NCBI GenBank assembly: GCA_030041045.1
Contig: JASHOQ010000038.1
Location: forward strand, 62,001 to 126,000
Length of the DNA: 64,000 bases
From: Acidobacteriaceae bacterium
GTDB taxonomy: Bacteria; Acidobacteriota; Terriglobia; Terriglobales; Acidobacteriaceae
Direction of reading: 5' to 3'
This document shows positions 16,349 through 24,927 of the stretch, piece after piece. The notes under the pieces are model-generated. The model was not told the origin of the DNA. It saw nothing but the letters and a program-made list of their open reading frames with translations, and did not search any database. The position numbers and the translations under genes are program-made. Numbering within the stretch: the stretch's first letter is position 1; every line of letters starts with the position of its first letter.

Positions 16349-18661
16349 TCAGGAAACGGAGAGGGATTCGGAACGGTTCACGTCCATATCCTCCGCATCA
16401 TCCAGCCGCAGCTCGCGCAGATCGCCCAGCACGCTTGCGGCCCACAGGTAAATGTTGTGTTCCATCACCTGCCGCCGCATGCGCTGCATTCGCTGCCGCC
16501 GGTCCGCGCGGCTCATCTCCAGGCCGGCGCGGATGGCCTCGGCCGCGGCACGCGAGTCGTATGGGTTCACAATCAGCGCGTCCCGCAGCTCCACCGCCGC
16601 TCCGGTGAATTTGCTCAGCACCAGAACTCCGTCCTCATCGTCGCGCGCGGCCACGAATTCCTTCGCCACCAGGTTCATCCCGTCGTGCAGCGAAGTGACC
16701 AGGCACAGGTCGGCAGCCTGATACCAGCGCCTGACCTCTTCATGATTGCACTGGCGCTCGATCAGCACCACCGGCTTCCAGTGCGCCGTCTGGTAGCGCC
16801 AGTTGATCCGCTCCACGGCCTCTTCCACGCGCGCGCGCAGGTCAGCGTAGCTAGGAATGCGCGTCCGGCTTGGGGCCGCAATCTGCGCAAGTGTCAGCCG
16901 TTCGCGATAGTAGGGATGCTCCTCGAACAGCTGCTCCAGTGCCATCAGCCGCTCCAGGATTCCCTTGGTGTAATCCATGCGGTCCACGCCCAGCGCCAGC
17001 TGATCCGCGCGCACGCCAAACTCGCCCAGCAGGCTGCGGCGCTCGTGAGCGCGCCGCTCCTCCTCCGCACCATCGTCGTTCCCTGCGCCCACATGCGGCA
17101 CGCCCTCGAACGCCACGCTGATGGGATGCGGGCGCACGGTGGTGAAATGCCCGCGCCGGCTTACGGTCATGTGTTCGCGATCGGTTCGCGATTCCAGCAC
17201 GCGATCCACGGTGGCCAGAAAATTGTGGCAGTGCAGCGGAATGTGAAAGCCGAGTAGGTCGGCGCCCAGCAGTCCGTCGAGCAGCTCGGCCTGCCATGGG
17301 CAGATGCCGAATGCCTCGGGATTCGGCCAGGGGATATGCCAGAAGATGGCCACACGCGCATCCGGCCGCGCCCTTTTGAGCAACCGCGGCAGCAGCGCGA
17401 AATGATAGTCCTGCACAAACACCACCGGCTCTTCGCTGGCCGCCATTTCTTCCAGCACCGCATCGGCGAAACGCTGGTTCACATGCTGGTAGCACTCCCA
17501 GTCGCCGGCGCGGAAGATGGGCCGCGTGTATGCAATATGGCACAGGGGCCACAGGCCTTCGTTGGCAAAACCGTCGTAGTATTTTGACTCCTCCTCGTCT
17601 GTAAGCCAGACTCTGCGCAGGCTGTAACGCGGCTCGTCCGGCGGCACGCGCAAGCGGTCGAATTCGTCCACCACAAGCTTGTCGGCATCGCCGCTCCCGC
17701 CCGCCACCCAGACCCCGTCGCAGGCGCGCAGCACCGGCTCAAGGGCCGTCACCAGTCCGCTGGGAGGCACTGTCCAGACGATTTCCCGGCCCTTGCGCGA
17801 ATGCACGTACGGCTCGCGGTTTGAAACCACGAAGATACGGCTCGATCCGGCGCGATCGCGCATGTGCACGGCCAGGCGTTCGGCGGTCCACCAGTGTTCG
17901 CCGGCCTCGCGCAGCCGCGCTTCGGCTTCGGCGGCGGCGCGCGCGGCCTTCAGGCTCTCGGCCATGGTCTCCACTTCGTGCGCCAGCGGCGAAAACAGGC
18001 TCAACTCCGCCGCGCCCGGCTTCGCCGTTTTTTCTGCGTGGCCCGTTCGCAGGTGGCGCAGCCGTTCCGTCACCCTCTTCATGGGGCGGGTCAGGAACCA
18101 GCCAACCATCCCCATGGTGATGGCCACAATGAGAATCACCAGCGCCAGCACCCGCCAAAAGCTGCGCTGCCACAAGTCGACGTCCTGCTCGTGGATATAA
18201 CCGGCGTCCACCAAGATGGTCATTCCACCTATCAATTGGCGGCCATCATGGATGGGAAATACCTCCTCCATCCAGCGCCAGTTTCCGGTGTGGCCAAAGG
18301 CGCTCAGCTCGGTGCCCTTTTCCAGCGACTTGCTGGTCACGCCGCGTCCCAGTGCCTGAATTACCTCGCTCGGACCTGCGCTGCCCAGCACGTGGCCGCG
18401 TACATCGTAGACCACAATTCCCAGTGCGCCCGTTCCCGCTTTCAGCAGCTGCGTTACACCCGCGAGCGCACTCGGGTCGCCAGCCGCAAGCGGACCCTGC
18501 ACATCCGGCTCGATGCTGATGCCCATCCATTTCGTCCGGTTTTCGAGTTCCTGCCGCAGGGCGTGCCGGTGCGCCAACACGTCGAAATACGTAGAGGCTA
18601 TGGAAACGATCGTCACGCTTGCGATCAGGGCGAGGATCAGCCGCATGCGGAACAGATGCAT
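16349..18661 (-). CDS. otsA: Membrane sensor-HAMP-trehalose-6-phosphate synthase fusion
   Basis: 770 residues, far longer than free OtsA (about 470). Residues 7-27 are a membrane helix; 30-165 form an extracytoplasmic sensor-like region; 170-190 are a second helix (LALVILIVAITMGMVGWFL); 191-245 fit a HAMP linker (TRPMKRVTERLRHL); a coiled coil follows. From about 275 on is the GT20 synthase: FVVSNREPYVH, VQDYHFALLP, FWHIPWPNPEAF, VDRMDYTKGILERL and SLHDGMNLVAKEFVAAR, covering the UDP-glucose and glucose-6-phosphate sites. This is kinase-like sensor architecture with a metabolic enzyme as output. ATG 18661 has GGGGG 5 bp upstream; ATG 18673 and GTG 18715 are alternatives. Confidence 0.92.
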   Translation of the reverse strand: MHLFRMRLILALIASVTIVSIASTYFDVLAHRHALRQELENRTKWMGISIEPDVQGPLAAGDPSALAGVTQLLKAGTGALGIVVYDVRGHVLGSAGPSEVIQALGRGVTSKSLEKGTELSAFGHTGNWRWMEEVFPIHDGRQLIGGMTILVDAGYIHEQDVDLWQRSFWRVLALVILIVAITMGMVGWFLTRPMKRVTERLRHLRTGHAEKTAKPGAAELSLFSPLAHEVETMAESLKAARAAAEAEARLREAGEHWWTAERLAVHMRDRAGSSRIFVVSNREPYVHSRKGREIVWTVPPSGLVTALEPVLRACDGVWVAGGSGDADKLVVDEFDRLRVPPDEPRYSLRRVWLTDEEESKYYDGFANEGLWPLCHIAYTRPIFRAGDWECYQHVNQRFADAVLEEMAASEEPVVFVQDYHFALLPRLLKRARPDARVAIFWHIPWPNPEAFGICPWQAELLDGLLGADLLGFHIPLHCHNFLATVDRVLESRTDREHMTVSRRGHFTTVRPHPISVAFEGVPHVGAGNDDGAEEERRAHERRSLLGEFGVRADQLALGVDRMDYTKGILERLMALEQLFEEHPYYRERLTLAQIAAPSRTRIPSYADLRARVEEAVERINWRYQTAHWKPVVLIERQCNHEEVRRWYQAADLCLVTSLHDGMNLVAKEFVAARDDEDGVLVLSKFTGAAVELRDALIVNPYDSRAAAEAIRAGLEMSRADRRQRMQRMRRQVMEHNIYLWAASVLGDLRELRLDDAEDMDVNRSESLSVS

Positions 18662-18994
18662 CAATACCCCCATTGTGCGGTTAGATGCAAGCAAGCGCCC
18701 GAGGGTCCGCCCCACCTGGCGTCGCCGCGCGGAATCTTCTTCATTTTGAAGGTGATCGGGAGACGGCCTTTTCCACAGTTATCCCCCTTTTACAATGTTC
18801 TCCCGGGGTCCGGGGAATCGCCGGCGAATCGGGGAACAAATTGCGGAAGTTACGGTCTCTTCCCCGGGCTTGCCTACTCGAAGAATCACTCCGGCGCGCC
18901 CATTCCGGCCTTGCATCCCGCCTCATCCGGCTGCATGCGCTATCCTGTCCTCGGAAGCGCCGCACACTCCAGATTCGGCAGGCCGGCACACGCG
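18662..18994. other. Divergent promoter region of otsA and mlaE
   Basis: 333 bp without a convincing gene. TACAAT at 18791-18796 is a fair -10 box for the plus-strand mlaE operon; a good -35 is not visible. TTTTCCACA at 18769-18777 differs in one position from a DnaA box (TTATCCACA), but stands alone. Confidence 0.4.
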
Positions 18995-19774
18995 ATGGCG
19001 TTCAACAGGATCGACCGTACCGCCAGACAAACCGTGCTCACTGTCCAGGACTACTGGCTTTTCGCCGGGCGCGCTTTACTCAATCTTTTTCGCCCTCCGG
19101 TTTACTGGAACGATTTCCTTCTCCAATCCGACATTATCGGCGTCGGTTCCATGACCATTGTGCTGCTTTCCGGCTTCTTCACCGGCTGCGTGCTGGCCCT
19201 GCAGTCGGCCGCTACCCTGGCGGCCTTCGGCGCCACGGCCGTCACCGGCCAGTTCGTCTCCCTCAGCATGATCAAGGAACTCGGCCCGGTGCTCACCGGC
19301 ATCATGGTCTCCGGCCGAAACGCCTCCTCAATGGCGAGCGAACTCGGCTCCATGGTGGTAACCGAGCAGGTTGACGCCATGCGCGCCCTGGGCGTGGACC
19401 CGCTGCGCAAGCTCGTGACCCCGCGCGTCTTCGCCAGCATCGCCATGCTCTTTTTTCTCACCATCGTCTCCGACGCTTGCGGCATTCTCGGTGGCGCCGC
19501 CGTCACCGTCTACCTCAACCATCAAAACGGCACGCAGTACTTTCACATGGCTTACGAGCGGCTGCGCTATCCTGACATCGTGCAGGGGCTGGTGAAGCCG
19601 CTGATTTTCGGCTATATCCTCAGCTCGGTCGGCTGCTTCTACGGAATGCGCACCATCGGCGGCACCCAGGGTGTCGGCCGCTCCACTATTTCCGCGGTGG
19701 TTTCGGCCTCGGTGCTCATTATCTTTGTGGACTTTCTCATCACCCATGTTCTGCTCACCCTCTTCGGCCGATGA
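18995..19774 (+). CDS. mlaE: MlaE-type ABC transporter permease
   Basis: 259 residues of the MlaE/YrbE family, integral inner-membrane permeases that move phospholipids between the membranes. Hydrophobic segments include MTIVLLSGFFTGCVLALQ and ISAVVSASVLIIFVDFLI. The motif ELGPVLTGIMVSGRNASSMASELGSM is the family signature, with EQVDAMRALGVDP following. It overlaps the next gene, an ABC ATPase, by 4 bp. No MlaD substrate-binding gene follows in the window. The start at 18995 lacks a strong ribosome binding site; ATG 18935 is an alternative. Confidence 0.9.
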   Translation: MAFNRIDRTARQTVLTVQDYWLFAGRALLNLFRPPVYWNDFLLQSDIIGVGSMTIVLLSGFFTGCVLALQSAATLAAFGATAVTGQFVSLSMIKELGPVLTGIMVSGRNASSMASELGSMVVTEQVDAMRALGVDPLRKLVTPRVFASIAMLFFLTIVSDACGILGGAAVTVYLNHQNGTQYFHMAYERLRYPDIVQGLVKPLIFGYILSSVGCFYGMRTIGGTQGVGRSTISAVVSASVLIIFVDFLITHVLLTLFGR

Positions 19775-20607
19775 ACGCTCCCAGCATTCTTGTCGCCCCG
19801 AAACCTTTGTCAGATTCGACGCCGGTGGTCGAGTTGCGCCGCGTTTCCATCGCCTTCGACGGGCCGCCGGTTCTTGAGGACATCAGCTTTACCGTGGCGC
19901 CCGGCGAGACCCGCATTCTTCTCGGCCCGGCGGGCGTGGGCAAGAGCGTCTTGCTCAAACTCATCAACGGTCTGCTCCTTCCCGATCGCGGCCAAGTGCT
20001 GCTCTTCGGTGAGGACATCACCACCCTCAAGGAGAACGAGCTTTTTCCGTTGCGCGCCCGCACCGGCATGGTCTTCCAGGAGGGCGCGCTTTTTGACTCG
20101 CTCACCGTGCGCGACAATGTGGCTTACCAGCTCATCCAGAACTCCACCATCCCTGACGAGGAGATTGACCGGCGCGTGCGCCAGGCGCTCAGCTTCGTCG
20201 GCCTCGAACAAACTTTCCCGCTCTACCCGGACAGCCTTTCCGGCGGTATGCGCCGGCGTGTGGCCATTGCCCGCGCTCTCATTAACAATCCTGAGCTGAT
20301 CCTTTACGATTCGCCGACCGGCGGCCTCGATCCGGTGACTTCGGCCACCATCATCGAGCTGGTAATGAAAGAGCGCGACGTGCACCGCACGCCCTCGCTG
20401 CTGGTCACCCACCGGCTCCAGGACGCCTTCACCCTCTGCACCCATCGCTTCGACGCGGCCAGGAACTCGATGGTGGACTTGCCCCAAGGCAAGACCGATC
20501 CCGGCACCACTTTCCTCATGCTCGAGGAAGGCCGACTGATCTTCGACGGCTCCCTCCACGATCTGTTGCACACGAACAACCAGTTTGTCCGCGAGTTCCT
20601 CGAGTAA
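19771..20607 (+). CDS. mlaF: MlaF-type ABC transporter ATPase
   Basis: 278 residues. It powers the MlaE permease. Walker A is GPAGVGKSVLL (usually GxSGxGKS), the Q loop lies in GMVFQEGALFDSLTV, the ABC signature is LSGGMRRRVAIARAL, and Walker B is ELILYDSPTGGLDP followed by the H loop in LLVTHRLQDAF. In Walker B the usual catalytic Glu (DEPT) reads DSPTGGLDP, i.e. Ser in the Glu position; this is worth checking because it may lower hydrolysis. About 30 residues before the C-terminus (DPGTTFLMLEEGRLIFDG) fit the family. It starts inside the mlaE stop (ATGA). Confidence 0.9.
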   Translation: MNAPSILVAPKPLSDSTPVVELRRVSIAFDGPPVLEDISFTVAPGETRILLGPAGVGKSVLLKLINGLLLPDRGQVLLFGEDITTLKENELFPLRARTGMVFQEGALFDSLTVRDNVAYQLIQNSTIPDEEIDRRVRQALSFVGLEQTFPLYPDSLSGGMRRRVAIARALINNPELILYDSPTGGLDPVTSATIIELVMKERDVHRTPSLLVTHRLQDAFTLCTHRFDAARNSMVDLPQGKTDPGTTFLMLEEGRLIFDGSLHDLLHTNNQFVREFLE

Positions 20608-20705
20608 GCCAAACGGAGCCGTACTTTTCGCGCACGCTTCGCTCCTTGCCGGATTCGAGCCGCGCGCGCCCGATCTGTTAGCCTTGGCCTGGGAAGCGGG
20701 GTGCA

Positions 20706-21905
20706 ATGGCGGAAAGATTTCAGGGCTTCGACTTTCTCATCCTCGACCAGGGATTTTCTGAAGACGAACTCCTCGTCCGCCGCACCGCCCGCGCCTTCGT
20801 CGACGACAACGTCATTCCCATCATCGAGTCGTGCTTCCGCGACGAACGCTTCCCGCGGGAGCTCGTGCCGCTCATGGGCGAACTCGGCTTCTTTGGCGCC
20901 ACGCTCTCCGGTTACGGCTGTGCGGGCATGTCCAACGTGGAGTACGGCCTGGTGATGCAGGAGCTCGAGCGCGGCGACTCCGGCCTGCGCAGCTTTGTCA
21001 GCGTGCAATCGGCGCTGGTCATGTATCCCATCTATACCTTCGGCTCCGATGAGCAGAAAAACGCCTGGCTGCCGGCACTCGCCACGGGCGAAAAGCTCGG
21101 CTGCTTCGGGCTCACCGAGCCGGGCTTCGGCTCCAACCCCGGCGGCATGACCACGCGCGCGCGCCGCTCCGGCAGCGAGTTCATCCTCAACGGTGAGAAG
21201 ATGTGGATCACCTCCGGCTCTATCGCCGACGTGGCCGTCATCTGGGCCAAGCTCGAAGGCGAAGACGCCGATGCAGATGATTCCGGCAAATCCGTGCGCG
21301 GCTTTCTTGTCGAAACCGACCGGCCCGGTTTCTCCGTGCGCGACGTGCACGGCAAGTGGTCGCTGCGTGCTTCGGTCACCAGCGGGCTATCGCTTGCGGA
21401 CGTGCGCATTCCCGCGTCGAACCTGCTGCCCGGCACGGAAGGCCTCAAGAGCCCACTCATGTGCCTCAACCAGGCCCGCTACGGCATAAGCTGGGGCGCC
21501 ATCGGCGCGGCCATGGCCTGCTACGATGTGGCGCTGAATTACTCCAAAATCAGAAAGCAATTTCACAACCTGCCCATCGCCGCGCACCAGCTCGTCCAGG
21601 AAAAGCTCGTCTGGATGGCAACCGAAATCTCCAAGGCGCAGCTGCTCTCGCTGCACGTGGGCCGGTTCAAGGATGCGGGCAAGGCCGGCCACCAGCACAT
21701 TTCCATGGCCAAGCGCAACAACGTGTGGATGGCGCTTGAGACCGCGCGCATGGCCCGCGACATTCTGGGCGCCAACGGCATCACCGAAGATTATCCCGTC
21801 ATGCGCCACAGTATGAATCTCGAATCGGTGAAGACCTACGAAGGCACGCACGACATTCACACGCTCATCCTGGGCCAGAGCCTCACCGGCATCGCCGCGT
21901 ACTGA
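20706..21905 (+). CDS. gcdH: Acyl-CoA dehydrogenase, glutaryl-CoA dehydrogenase type
   Basis: 399 residues, FAD-dependent. YGLVMQELERGDSGLRSFVSVQSALVMYPIY and LGCFGLTEPGFGSNPGGM are characteristic of the glutaryl-CoA dehydrogenase branch, and KTYEGTHDIHTLILGQSLTGI carries the catalytic glutamate (YEGT). The enzyme converts glutaryl-CoA to crotonyl-CoA in lysine, tryptophan and aromatic-acid breakdown. No other gene of that pathway is adjacent, so a related short-chain acyl-CoA substrate remains possible. The start ATG lies 98 bp after the mlaF stop. Confidence 0.88.
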   Translation: MAERFQGFDFLILDQGFSEDELLVRRTARAFVDDNVIPIIESCFRDERFPRELVPLMGELGFFGATLSGYGCAGMSNVEYGLVMQELERGDSGLRSFVSVQSALVMYPIYTFGSDEQKNAWLPALATGEKLGCFGLTEPGFGSNPGGMTTRARRSGSEFILNGEKMWITSGSIADVAVIWAKLEGEDADADDSGKSVRGFLVETDRPGFSVRDVHGKWSLRASVTSGLSLADVRIPASNLLPGTEGLKSPLMCLNQARYGISWGAIGAAMACYDVALNYSKIRKQFHNLPIAAHQLVQEKLVWMATEISKAQLLSLHVGRFKDAGKAGHQHISMAKRNNVWMALETARMARDILGANGITEDYPVMRHSMNLESVKTYEGTHDIHTLILGQSLTGIAAY

Positions 21906-21968
21906 AACCTCGGCATCCACACAAGAATCACATCGACAAGACTGCCCCCATGCGGCATAGTTTTACCT

Positions 21969-23279
21969 ATGCCGACTCCGCAACATTTTCCGCACTCCAG
22001 CTGCAGGGCCCTCCTGCTCGGCTGTGTCTGCGCGTCGCTCTCCGCCGCTCCTCTCGCTGCGCAGAGAGCACCCTCGCCGCCGATCATCCTCCACGCCGCG
22101 CGCCTGCTTGAGATCGAAACCGGCAACATGCTCCAGCCCGGCGAAATTCTTGTCGCGGGTGAGCGCATCCAGGCCGTGGGCACAACCGTCGACCATCCGC
22201 AGGGCTCGCAGGTGATCGATCTCGGCGACACCACGCTGCTCCCCGGGCTGATCGACGCGCACGTGCACCTGTTTCTCCATCCCGGCGCCGAAGATCTGCA
22301 GACCGTGGAAGAATCCGTCCCCTGGCGCACGATTCTTGCTGCGCAGGCCGCCAAAGCCGATCTGATGGCCGGCTTCACCGCGGAGCGCGACCTGGGTACC
22401 GAAGGCGCCGGCTCGGCCAGTTCCGCCATCCGCGATGCCATCAACGCGGGGATCATTCCCGGGCCGCGCCTGCGCGTCTCGGCAAACGCCATCGACATTC
22501 TGGGGGGCCATGAGGATGCCATCGGCTTCAACCCCGCGCAGCACGTGCTCTCGAATGCCGACTACGCCAACACCGCTGACGAAATCATCGCCGTAATGCG
22601 CGAGCAGCACAAAGAAGGCTCCGACTTTGCCAAGATCTACCAGACTGGACCGGACAAGATGATTGACGGCGTTCTGCACACGCCTTACCAATACAATGAG
22701 GCGCAGCTGGCCGCGGCGGTGGAAGAGGCGCACAGGCTCGGCACCTACGTCGCCGTCCACGCCATGGGCGAGCCGGGCACGCTCTACGCTGCGCAGGCGG
22801 GCGTGGCTTCCATCGAGCACGCAACGCAATTGAGCGACGAGACCATGCGCCTGATGAAGGAGAAGGGCATCTTCGCCGTTCCCACCTTCACCATCTTCGA
22901 ATACTTCGCTCATCACCGCGAGTCGCAAGACCAGGCGGCTTCCGAAGCCGCGATGCTCGACTACAAAATTGCCGAGTTCAAAAAGCAGATCGCCTTCGGC
23001 ATTCCCTTCGCCGTAGGTTCGGACGTGGGCCCGTTTCCGCACGGCACGCAGGCGCGCGAGCTCACGCTCATGGTCCAATACGGCATGAAGCCGCTCGCGG
23101 TGCTCCAAGCCGACATGATCAACGGCGCAAAGCTTTTGATGTGGCAGGGCCAGATCGGCGAATTGAAACCCGGCTACTACGCCGATATCGTCGCCGTGCC
23201 CGGCAACCCGCTCGACGACATCTCGGTGGTCGAACGTGTGCAGTTCGTGATGAAAAACGGCGTGGTTGTGCGCCGCTGA
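21969..23279 (+). CDS. Secreted metal-dependent amidohydrolase
   Basis: 436 residues with a signal peptide (CRALLLGCVCASLSAAPLAAQ). Metal ligands of the amidohydrolase barrel are visible: LIDAHVHL (His98 and His100), a lysine in DFAKIYQTG that may be carbamylated, VAVHAMGEPG, SIEHATQ and the aspartate in VGSDVGPFPHG. The pattern is that of the imidazolonepropionase/Xaa-Pro-dipeptidase-like group, frequent in Acidobacteriota as exported peptidases or amidases. The exact substrate cannot be told. It stands 95 bp before a second exported hydrolase on the same strand. Confidence 0.88.
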   Translation: MPTPQHFPHSSCRALLLGCVCASLSAAPLAAQRAPSPPIILHAARLLEIETGNMLQPGEILVAGERIQAVGTTVDHPQGSQVIDLGDTTLLPGLIDAHVHLFLHPGAEDLQTVEESVPWRTILAAQAAKADLMAGFTAERDLGTEGAGSASSAIRDAINAGIIPGPRLRVSANAIDILGGHEDAIGFNPAQHVLSNADYANTADEIIAVMREQHKEGSDFAKIYQTGPDKMIDGVLHTPYQYNEAQLAAAVEEAHRLGTYVAVHAMGEPGTLYAAQAGVASIEHATQLSDETMRLMKEKGIFAVPTFTIFEYFAHHRESQDQAASEAAMLDYKIAEFKKQIAFGIPFAVGSDVGPFPHGTQARELTLMVQYGMKPLAVLQADMINGAKLLMWQGQIGELKPGYYADIVAVPGNPLDDISVVERVQFVMKNGVVVRR

Positions 23280-23374
23280 ATGTACAATCCCTTGTAACGC
23301 CCCGATCGCGCACACATAAGCATCGGCTTTCGCTCAAGGGACCGAACAGAATGACGCCATCAGGATCGAAACCA

Positions 23375-24817
23375 ATGCGATTCGCAGCTCTTATCATGCT
23401 TGCCGCGACTGCGGCTTTTGTTGCACCGGCGCCGCGCGCCCAAGCCCAGGCTGATGCCCGCCTCCAGGGAGCCTACAAATTCACTGACGGCGGGTGGACC
23501 TACGTGCACCTCGAGGGGACGCCCGAGCAGATCGGCTTTCAGCACGGCTCACTGCTCGCCGCGGCCATCGAGGATAACGTGCGCGTCTACCAGGTCGAAG
23601 TATTGCAACTGGAGAAGCGTCCGTGGAGCTTCTTCCGCGACGCCGCGCAGACCATCCTGTGGCCGCACATCGACCTTGAGTACCAGCAGGAACTCCAGGG
23701 CATCGCCGACGGTCTGCGCGCGCAGGGGTCCACGCTCGATCTGTGGGACGTGGTCGCGCTGAACGGCATCATCGAGCTGCGCGATTACTACCTGCCGGCG
23801 CTCAACGAAAAGCAGAAGAAACCAAATCCGCCTGACGCCGTTGCGCCCGGCCATTGCAGCGCCTTCATCGCCACCGGCTCGGCCACGCGCGACGGCCAAA
23901 TCGTCATCGCTCACAGCAACTGGACCTCGTATGCCGAAGGCGAGCGCTGGCGCATGGTCTTCGACATTGCCCCCGCCGCAGGCCAACACTTCATCATGGA
24001 CGGGACGCCCGCTGTCATCACCAGCCAAGACGACTTCGGCGTGAACGCCGCCGGCCTGATGATTACCGAAACCACGCTGCCCATGGCCAAAGGATTCGAC
24101 GTGAACGGCATTCCCGAGTTCGACCGCTCGCGCAGGGCCATGCAATACGCCACGTCGATCGATGAGTACGCCGCCATCATGCGCAAGGGCGACAACGGCG
24201 GCTACGCCAACTCCTGGCTCATCGGCGATCGCAAAACCGGCGAGATCGCCTATCTCGAGCTGGGCCTCCATCACACGCCGCTCCTGAGAAAAAAAGACGG
24301 CTACTTTGTCTCCTCGAATTTCGCCGCCGATCCGGAACTGGTCCGCGACGATACGCCGGGCTTCGACCCCAACAATCCTGAGAGCTCTCCTAACGCGCGT
24401 CACCTGCGCGCCGAGGAGTTCGTACGCGCACATTACGGCCAGCTGGATACGGAGCTGGCCGAAGAGTATCTCTCCGACCACTACGACGTTTACGAACGCA
24501 GGATCGACGCGGGCAAGCGCAGCCTCTGCGGCCACGAGGATACCTCGCCAGTCGGCGAAAAAGTTTGGGGCGACCCGCCTTACAATCCCGGCGGCGCCGT
24601 CACCGGCAAAGTGATGGACTCCGATCTTGCCGCGAATCTGAGCTTCATCGGCCGCGCGGGCCATCCCTGCGGCGAAGACTTTAAAGCCGCGCCGTTTCTC
24701 GCTGCGCATCCGCAGTTCGATTGGGAGAAGCCGATTCTGCATGACATGATCGCCGGCCCGTGGACCACGTTTACCGCGGATGAAAAGCCGCCCATCGCCA
24801 TCGCGACGAATCATTGA
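23375..24817 (+). CDS. Secreted C45 / phospholipase-B-like Ntn hydrolase
   Basis: 480 residues with signal peptide (MRFAALIMLAATAAFVAPAP, cleavage near AQA). HCSAFIATGSATRDGQIVIAHSNW places a candidate N-terminal-nucleophile Cys161 in the context typical of autoprocessing C45 acyltransferases and of PLBD phospholipase-B-like proteins, in which the chain is cut just before the cysteine. Other matching blocks are ELQGIADGLRAQ, DDFGVNAAGLMITETT, and NSWLIGDRKTGEIAYLELG. Substrate (N-acyl amide or lipid) is unknown. ATG 23375 follows AGGAT at 8 bp; ATG 23351 is an alternative. The gene is followed by a 3' repeat element. Confidence 0.82.
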   Translation: MRFAALIMLAATAAFVAPAPRAQAQADARLQGAYKFTDGGWTYVHLEGTPEQIGFQHGSLLAAAIEDNVRVYQVEVLQLEKRPWSFFRDAAQTILWPHIDLEYQQELQGIADGLRAQGSTLDLWDVVALNGIIELRDYYLPALNEKQKKPNPPDAVAPGHCSAFIATGSATRDGQIVIAHSNWTSYAEGERWRMVFDIAPAAGQHFIMDGTPAVITSQDDFGVNAAGLMITETTLPMAKGFDVNGIPEFDRSRRAMQYATSIDEYAAIMRKGDNGGYANSWLIGDRKTGEIAYLELGLHHTPLLRKKDGYFVSSNFAADPELVRDDTPGFDPNNPESSPNARHLRAEEFVRAHYGQLDTELAEEYLSDHYDVYERRIDAGKRSLCGHEDTSPVGEKVWGDPPYNPGGAVTGKVMDSDLAANLSFIGRAGHPCGEDFKAAPFLAAHPQFDWEKPILHDMIAGPWTTFTADEKPPIAIATNH

Positions 24818-24837
24818 AGCTGCTCGAATGATTCTCC

Positions 24838-24908
24838 GTTGTCTTCCTGAGCGAAGTTTGGCCCGCTTGTGGGCCAAACGAGTCGAAGGATCTGCGGTTG
24901 TCTTTTTG
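24838..24908 (+). repeat. 3'-end palindromic element, copy 1
   Basis: Conserved left end TTGTCTTCCTGAGCGAAG and right end AGTCGAAGGATCTGCGGT flank a hairpin (TTTGGCCC, 6-nt loop, GGGCCAAA). It begins 21 bp after the stop of the preceding plus-strand gene and is followed by TTGTCTTTTTG, so it may act as terminator or mRNA-end stabiliser. Similar copies lie at 35068 and 44441. Confidence 0.8.
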
Positions 24909-24927
24909 CGGGGGTCAATGGCCTTCG

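Noticed and set aside
16349-18715. Frameshift or assembly fusion of a histidine kinase front with OtsA
   Set aside because: The reading frame is continuous with sensible linker and coiled coil, and base composition does not change at the junction; a true fusion is more likely, though strain comparison would settle it.
18769-18777. TTTTCCACA as a DnaA box and a replication origin
   Set aside because: A single near-match; no cluster of boxes, no AT-rich unwinding region, and no dnaA, dnaN or gidA gene.
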